From Candidatus Amesbacteria bacterium RBG_19FT_COMBO_48_16 (GTDB lineage: Bacteria > Patescibacteriota > Microgenomatia > CAZETR01 > Amesbacteraceae), in the NCBI GenBank assembly GCA_001775555.1, contig MEXE01000005.1, forward strand, positions 1 through 7,180: a stretch of 7,180 nt of DNA. The letters are read 5' to 3'. This document shows positions 4,741-7,180 of this stretch, piece by piece; the stretch's first letter is position 1, and each line of letters begins with the position of its first letter. The position numbers and the translations under genes were made by a program. Under the pieces are notes generated by a model. That model worked only from the letters and a program-made list of their open reading frames with translations, did not search any database and had not been told where the DNA came from.

Positions 4741-6033
4741 ATGCGCCGCGCTACAAATCTGCCGGGAATTATCATTTCCCTGGCTTTCTCCCTTGCTCCC
4801 GTTACCTTCTGGCTGACGCAAAAACCTCTCAACCAAAGATTCGGCAACTTCATCCTAAACGCCACCAGCACCGGCCAGATTTTGGGCCTGGTCGGCCTAT
4901 CCATGTTTGCCGTCTCCCTGATCATCAGCTCCCGTCTGAAAATTATTGACTCCCTTTTCGGCGGCATGAACCGGGCCTACATCATCCACCACATTTTCGG
5001 CTCGGTCGCTCTGATTCTGCTTCTTTTCCATCCTCTCTTGTTAGCCGCCGCCTTTTTCCCCGTCTCCTGGCATCGCTCCGCCCTTCTGCTTCTTCCGGGG
5101 ACTGACTGGGCGATAAATTTAGGTATAACCGCCCAGCTTTTACTTATCTCGCTTTTGCTTCTCACTGTTTACCGTGAACTTCCCTATCATCTCTGGCGCG
5201 CAACGCACAAGTTTTTAGGTTTAACTTTTTTCATCGGCGGCCTGCACAGTTTATTCGTCACCAGTGATACTTCCGTCAATTTACCCCTGCGCTATTATCT
5301 GATTACTCTAAGTGTCACAGCTCTTCTCCTCCATCTCTACCGCACGGTTTTTGGCAGATTTTTTGTCCCCCGCTTTCGTTATACCGTCCAAAAAGTAAAT
5401 TCGTTGGAAAACCATATCGTAGAACTTGAGCTCATCCCCAAAAATCCCGACCGGGTTCTGCGCTTTCTCCCCGGTCAATTCATGTTTATCCAGTTCCTTT
5501 CACCCCGTTTAGGTGAATCTCATCCGTTTTCCATCCTCTCCAATTCCGGAAATCCGCTCATACTAGCCGTCAAGTCATTAGGTGACTATACAAACCGGCT
5601 CCGGGATATTCCCATCGGGGGTCAGGCTTTGGTTGAAGGTCCGTTTGGCCGGTTTATTTCCGCCAATTATCCTTATCCCCAGATCTGGATCGCCGGGGGC
5701 ATCGGCATTACCCCGTTTATTAGCATGGCCGAAGGTTTGACCGTCCCCGCCTCCGTCGACCTCTACTACGTCATCAAAGACCCCGGTGAAGCCGTTTATC
5801 TTGGTGTCCTGCAAAAACTGGCAAGTCAAAAATCCGGTTTTAGGATCTTTCCCCACTTCTCCAAAAACCAGGGTCGCTTTACCGCCGAAACAATAATTTC
5901 CAACAGCCCCGTTTCAGACAAAGAAATTTTTCTCTGCGGACCCCCGCCGATGATGCACAGCCTTCGTCTTCAACTCAACAAACTCGGTATCCGAAATTCC
6001 CATATCCATTCCGAGGAGTTTTCGCTAGATTAA
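4741..6033 (+). CDS. Ferric-reductase-like transmembrane flavoprotein (heme b / FAD / NAD(P)H oxidoreductase)
   Basis: The 430 aa show the two-part layout of the ferric reductase/NADPH oxidase superfamily. The N-terminal half has about six hydrophobic segments (roughly 6-26, 45-63, 78-103, 125-143, 157-175, 183-202). Histidine pairs suited to heme b ligation are His83/84 with His97 and His156 with His169. The C-terminal half is an FNR-type reductase: an FAD-binding barrel with FLPGQFMFI and the FAD motif HPFS (261-264), then a nucleotide-binding domain with GGIGITPFI (319-327), FLCGPPPMM (397-405) and the terminal SEEF. The likely role is passing electrons from NAD(P)H across the membrane to an outside acceptor such as Fe3+ or oxygen. 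The substrate cannot be told from the sequence. It heads a plus-strand operon with a membrane peptide and two exported Cys/dockerin proteins. A heme enzyme would be notable in a CPR organism, which commonly lacks heme synthesis. Confidence 0.9.
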   Translation: MRRATNLPGIIISLAFSLAPVTFWLTQKPLNQRFGNFILNATSTGQILGLVGLSMFAVSLIISSRLKIIDSLFGGMNRAYIIHHIFGSVALILLLFHPLLLAAAFFPVSWHRSALLLLPGTDWAINLGITAQLLLISLLLLTVYRELPYHLWRATHKFLGLTFFIGGLHSLFVTSDTSVNLPLRYYLITLSVTALLLHLYRTVFGRFFVPRFRYTVQKVNSLENHIVELELIPKNPDRVLRFLPGQFMFIQFLSPRLGESHPFSILSNSGNPLILAVKSLGDYTNRLRDIPIGGQALVEGPFGRFISANYPYPQIWIAGGIGITPFISMAEGLTVPASVDLYYVIKDPGEAVYLGVLQKLASQKSGFRIFPHFSKNQGRFTAETIISNSPVSDKEIFLCGPPPMMHSLRLQLNKLGIRNSHIHSEEFSLD

Positions 6034-6040
6034 TACCCAC

Positions 6041-6124
6041 ATGGTCAAAAAACTTGTTACCGCAGCTCTTATCCTCTCTACCCTCCTGGCAATTGTTATT
6101 TTTATCAAAGGCCTGCGCCCATGA
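6041..6124 (+). CDS. 27-aa single-span membrane peptide
   Basis: ATG at 6041 opens 27 codons ending in TGA. The peptide begins MVKK, continues with about 18 hydrophobic residues (LVTAALILSTLLAIVIFI) and ends KGLRP. This is a minimal inner-membrane helix with positive charges on both sides. It starts 7 nt after the reductase stop. Its TGA overlaps the ATG of the following gene as ATGA, so translation is probably coupled. It might be a small subunit or regulator of the reductase, or just a coupling peptide that ensures translation of the exported protein. Gap-filling position, C-rich codon use like its neighbours and the exact ATGA overlap favour a real gene. I recognise no family. Confidence 0.5.
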   Translation: MVKKLVTAALILSTLLAIVIFIKGLRP

Positions 6125-6660
6125 CCCGCCTCGGTTTATATCTTCTGCTGGCTTTTATAGCCGCCAACTACCTGTTTACCCGGGCAGCCAGATACAGGAT
6201 AGCCGCCCAAACCTGTATGACGATTGCTCAGGTTAATGCCGACCCCCGCTGTCTGTACATCCTAAACAGCAAAGTTTACCAAAAAGGTTCACGTACCAAC
6301 CTCCACCGCAACCACCCGTGCGGTATGGATGTCTCCTCTATTATTCCGGGTAACCACCTTACAAACTTCATCAAATATCTCGATCCCAACTATGTTGCAA
6401 ATATCTGCTCTGTTTCCCCATCTCCCACCGCTACTCCCACCCGCACCCCCACGCCCATCCGGACACCGACTCCCACCAGTCCATCCGTTATCCCCGGCGA
6501 TGCCAACAATGACGGACGCGTAAACGGCGTCGACTATGTAATTTGGAACACCCACTACGGCCAAACTGGTTCCGTCGGTCCTGCTATGGGTGACTTCAAT
6601 ACCTCCGGCGCCGTTGACGGTGTTGACTATGTTATTTGGTTTGTCCACTACGGCCAATGA
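6121..6660 (+). CDS. Exported four-Cys domain protein with Pro/Thr linker and dockerin-like repeats
   Basis: The 179 aa comprise an N-terminal membrane anchor or signal segment (about 4-20, LGLYLLLAFIAANYLF), an unrecognised domain with four cysteines (Cys32, Cys44, Cys67, Cys96), a Pro/Thr/Ser linker (98-121) and two dockerin-like calcium-binding repeats (126-148 and 157-179). The four-Cys domain contains RCLYIL, HPCGMDV and YLDPNYVANIC and is probably stabilised by two disulfides outside the cell. The repeats have the DxNxDGxVxxxD loop, with Ser in place of the second Asp in repeat 2. Dockerin modules bind cohesins in cellulosomes, but isolated dockerin-like repeats are common on surface proteins of unknown role. 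The start overlaps the upstream peptide's stop, with AAAGG about 9 nt before the ATG. The stop overlaps the next gene. The paralogue downstream shows the Cys domain is conserved. Confidence 0.8.
   Translation: MTRLGLYLLLAFIAANYLFTRAARYRIAAQTCMTIAQVNADPRCLYILNSKVYQKGSRTNLHRNHPCGMDVSSIIPGNHLTNFIKYLDPNYVANICSVSPSPTATPTRTPTPIRTPTPTSPSVIPGDANNDGRVNGVDYVIWNTHYGQTGSVGPAMGDFNTSGAVDGVDYVIWFVHYGQ
6412..6483 (+). repeat. Pro/Thr/Ser-rich linker of the first exported protein
   Basis: Residues 98-121 repeat the pattern (S/T)PT, as in SPTATPTRTPTPIRTPTPTS. This is a typical extended linker between extracytoplasmic domains, a possible glycosylation site, and a C-rich imprecise DNA repeat. Confidence 0.75.
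6496..6657 (+). repeat. Two dockerin-like (EF-hand F-loop) repeats
   Basis: Two units in the 179-aa protein, 6496-6564 and 6589-6657, encode GDANNDGRVNGVDYVIWNTH(YGQ) and GDFNTSGAVDGVDYVIWFVH(YGQ). Each carries a Ca2+-binding loop DxNx(D/S)GxVxxxD and ends HYGQ. Fifteen of 23 residues match, suggesting an internal duplication. The second ends exactly at the stop codon. Confidence 0.8.
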
Positions 6661-7180
6661 CTCGACGACCCACCCGGAAAAGCGTAATTCGGTTTGTGGC
6701 CAGATTTTGGCTGCATCTTCTCATTGCTTTCATTGCCGCCAACTACCTGGTTATCAGAGCCGTCCGCTACTTTTCAGCCGCCCAAACCTGCCTGACCACT
6801 GCCCAAATCAGCTCCGATAGCCGCTGTCTCTATATCCTCAGCGGCAAAATCTACGAAAGCGGCACCCGCGAATTCCCCCATCAGGGCCACCCCTGCGGCA
6901 TGGATGTCACATCTATCGTCCCGGCCACCCATCTGGGTAATTATATCCAATATCTCGATCCCAATTACGTAGCTAATTTCTGTACTGCCGCACCCTCCCC
7001 CACCTCGACACCGGTTCCCCCCACTTCCACTCCCATTCCCCCCAGCTCCACACCTGTTCAACCTTCTCCAACTCAGCTCCCTCCTACCTCCACACCCGAC
7101 CAACCCAGCTCCACCCCCTCGCTTTCCCCTACCCCCACCCAATCTATCGGCGGTGCTCCTCCCAAAACCCCTACCCCCCG
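6657..7180 (+). CDS. Paralogous exported four-Cys protein with Pro/Thr linker, 3' end outside the window
   Basis: An ATG overlapping the previous stop (ATGA) opens a frame that stays open for at least 174 codons to the window edge. After a basic N-terminus (MTRRPTRKSVIRFVARF) comes a hydrophobic anchor (about 18-35, including LLIAFIAANYLVI). A domain follows with Cys45, Cys57, Cys80 and Cys109, then a Pro/Ser/Thr linker from about residue 112 to the edge. Over the 65 residues from first to last Cys, 40 are identical to the preceding protein, with no gap. Cys spacings are the same (12, 23, 29). Shared blocks are AAQTC, RCLYIL, HPCGMDV and YLDPNYVAN. The linker is more than twice as long as in the first copy. 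A dockerin-like or other module probably follows outside the window, but that is inference. Confidence 0.85.
   Translation, partial: MTRRPTRKSVIRFVARFWLHLLIAFIAANYLVIRAVRYFSAAQTCLTTAQISSDSRCLYILSGKIYESGTREFPHQGHPCGMDVTSIVPATHLGNYIQYLDPNYVANFCTAAPSPTSTPVPPTSTPIPPSSTPVQPSPTQLPPTSTPDQPSSTPSLSPTPTQSIGGAPPKTPTP
6990..7180 (+). repeat. Long Pro/Ser/Thr linker, imprecise C-rich repeat
   Basis: From residue 112 the second exported protein consists almost wholly of (S/T)TP and PPTS-type units, for example PVPPTSTPIPPSSTPVQ. At DNA level the phrase TCCACACC and variants recur. The antisense of this stretch gives a long Gly-rich open frame that is an artefact of composition. Confidence 0.75.

Noticed and set aside
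6289..7142. Gly-rich minus-strand frames opposite the exported proteins (6289-6657 and 6774-7142)
   Set aside because: They are antisense to the Pro/Thr linkers and dockerin repeats. The Gly-rich composition follows directly from CCN codons read backwards, while the plus-strand paralogues match each other protein-to-protein.
6990..7180. C-rich repeated stretch as a CRISPR array or minisatellite
   Set aside because: Units are short, imprecise and in-frame with Pro/Ser/Thr codons of a clearly coding sequence. There are no regular spacers.

Overview
The window looks like a piece of a small-genome bacterial chromosome, most likely from the Candidate Phyla Radiation (Patescibacteria, perhaps Microgenomates). 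This is inferred from gene content, not from any search. Pointers are housekeeping genes packed with 1-4 nt overlaps, a cysteinyl-tRNA synthetase with a D/G-rich N-terminal insertion of the type I associate with CPR genomes, small charged proteins of unknown function, and exported dockerin-like proteins with Pro/Thr linkers. There are no rRNA or tRNA genes, insertion sequences or CRISPR arrays.

Layout. Left of about 4690 every gene is on the minus strand. Read in transcription order these are: ybaB (4683-4387), recR (4348-3725), rtcB (3722-2514), a charged 142-aa protein (2514-2086) and a basic 55-aa protein (2004-1837). Next comes a compact leader (about 1834-1708) with a perfect -10 box, a 17-codon peptide containing Cys-Cys, a long hairpin and an intrinsic terminator. 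It is followed by a 76-aa unknown protein (1699-1469) that overlaps cysS (1472-54). At the extreme left edge a new minus-strand gene may begin. Right of 4690 the genes are on the plus strand: a ferric-reductase-like transmembrane flavoprotein (4741-6033), a 27-aa membrane peptide (6041-6124), an exported four-Cys/dockerin protein (6121-6660) and its paralogue (6657 to the window end). The last three are joined by ATGA overlaps.

How the genes fit together. ybaB-recR is a classic pair (nucleoid protein and recombination mediator), here extended by the RNA ligase rtcB. The cysS transcript appears to carry its own cysteine-sensing leader: a Cys-Cys peptide in front of a terminator, upstream of the enzyme that charges tRNA-Cys. 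This is the strongest regulatory signal in the window, although the antiterminator pairing is not clear-cut. The right-hand operon joins a heme/FAD oxidoreductase to two paralogous surface-type proteins. Their shared domain of about 65 residues keeps four cysteines at identical spacing. I do not recognise this domain, and it is the best candidate here for an undescribed membrane or cell-surface system.

A recurrent theme is -10-like boxes only 5-10 nt upstream of start codons (ybaB, the reductase, the Cys leader peptide, the left-edge ORF), which suggests leaderless or nearly leaderless mRNAs.
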